DNA from: JBFGWM01 sp041588495
GTDB lineage: Bacteria; Pseudomonadota; Gammaproteobacteria; Pseudomonadales; JBFGWM01
NCBI GenBank assembly: GCA_041588495.1
Contig: JBFGWM010000030.1
Coordinates: 1-16,788, forward strand
Length of the DNA: 16,788 bases
Direction: 5' to 3'
Every line of letters starts with the position of its first letter. The first letter of the stretch is position 1. The notes beneath the pieces are model-generated. The model worked only from the letters and a program-made list of their open reading frames with translations, was not told where the DNA came from and searched no databases. Of the stretch, positions 16,420 to 16,788 are shown piece after piece. Made by a program: the position numbers and the translations under genes.

Positions 16420-16788
16420 TCAGAGATCTCCCTTGCGGCCGAGGATGTTTTCGGTGGACAGTTCGAACGGTGGCTCGGTGAAATACATGCAGGTTCGCGC
16501 GTGGTCGATGAACTCCCGCTGCTCCACCATGAAACGCCCGAACAGCCCCACGATCTCGGGTTCGCCGAGGGCGGTTTCCAGGTGCCCGGCATTGTCCCAG
16601 TAGACTTCGACCGAGCCGTCGAAGGGGTGCTCGGTGCCGTAACGGGAATGCATGGTACGGTTGCGTTCGATGTTCAGGGTCAGGGCCTGGGAAAACTGGA
16701 AGGCGTCGAGGGCTTCACACAGTTGGCGGACCATGTCGGCGTGCCGGCCTTTCCAGAAGTTGCGGAACTTCTCTTCCTCGACGTCCTC
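16420..16788 (-). CDS. EthD-like domain protein (5' end outside window)
   Basis: The frame is open from the right edge to a TGA at 16420-16422, giving 122 visible residues; the first ATG in view (16734) is probably internal. The pattern resembles EthD domains (PF07110), small dimeric alpha-beta barrel proteins: FRNFWKGRHADMVR near the visible start, then FDGSVEVYWDN, a helix with ETALGEPEI, and REFIDHARTCMYFTEPP. A tail of about 15 residues (ELSTENILGRKGDL) follows the domain. Family members have unclear and varied functions, so no reaction is assigned. It is convergent with sucD and shares the terminator between them. The family call is by recall of the motif pattern, not a search. Confidence 0.6.
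   Translation of the reverse strand, partial: EDVEEEKFRNFWKGRHADMVRQLCEALDAFQFSQALTLNIERNRTMHSRYGTEHPFDGSVEVYWDNAGHLETALGEPEIVGLFGRFMVEQREFIDHARTCMYFTEPPFELSTENILGRKGDL

Overview
This window is a central-metabolism locus from a GC-rich bacterium. Protein similarity points to a gammaproteobacterium: SdhC, SdhD, SdhA, SdhB, SucC and SucD align nearly residue for residue with the Escherichia coli proteins, and gltA is divergent from sdhCDAB as in enteric bacteria. I cannot name a genus. The window encodes citrate synthase, all four subunits of succinate dehydrogenase (complex II), the complete 2-oxoglutarate dehydrogenase complex including its own E3, and both subunits of succinyl-CoA synthetase. 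This covers the entry step of the TCA cycle and the run from 2-oxoglutarate to fumarate.

Layout. 1-1077 (-): gltA, cut by the left edge. 1078-1464: a divergent regulatory region with a near-consensus promoter for gltA, a good sigma70-type promoter for sdhC, and palindromes in the sdhC leader. 1465-4753 (+): sdhC-sdhD-sdhA-sdhB, with tight overlaps except for a 95-base gap before sdhB. 4829-5686 (+): an exported DUF547 protein of unknown function. 5695-8190 (-): a membrane-bound PAS-GGDEF-EAL protein for cyclic-di-GMP turnover, convergent with the DUF547 gene. 8191-8485: a divergent intergenic region. 8486-16332 (+): sucA-sucB-lpdA-sucC-sucD, with hairpins in two of the gaps and a textbook terminator at 16351-16380. 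16420-16788 (-): an EthD-like domain protein, cut by the right edge.

How it works together. GltA makes citrate. SucA, SucB and LpdA oxidise 2-oxoglutarate to succinyl-CoA and NADH. SucCD converts succinyl-CoA to succinate with nucleoside triphosphate formation. SdhCDAB oxidises succinate to fumarate and passes electrons to quinone. The GltA residues that form the NADH-inhibition site in the E. coli enzyme are present, which suggests feedback by NADH.

Novelty. I see no clearly new system: no phage, transposon, CRISPR array, toxin-antitoxin or biosynthetic cluster. Points worth a second look are the DUF547 and c-di-GMP genes placed between sdh and suc, a hairpin over the DUF547 ribosome binding site, palindromes in the sdhC leader, tandem hairpins between lpdA and sucC, and a shared CTACACTNTAT element upstream of sucA and sucC.
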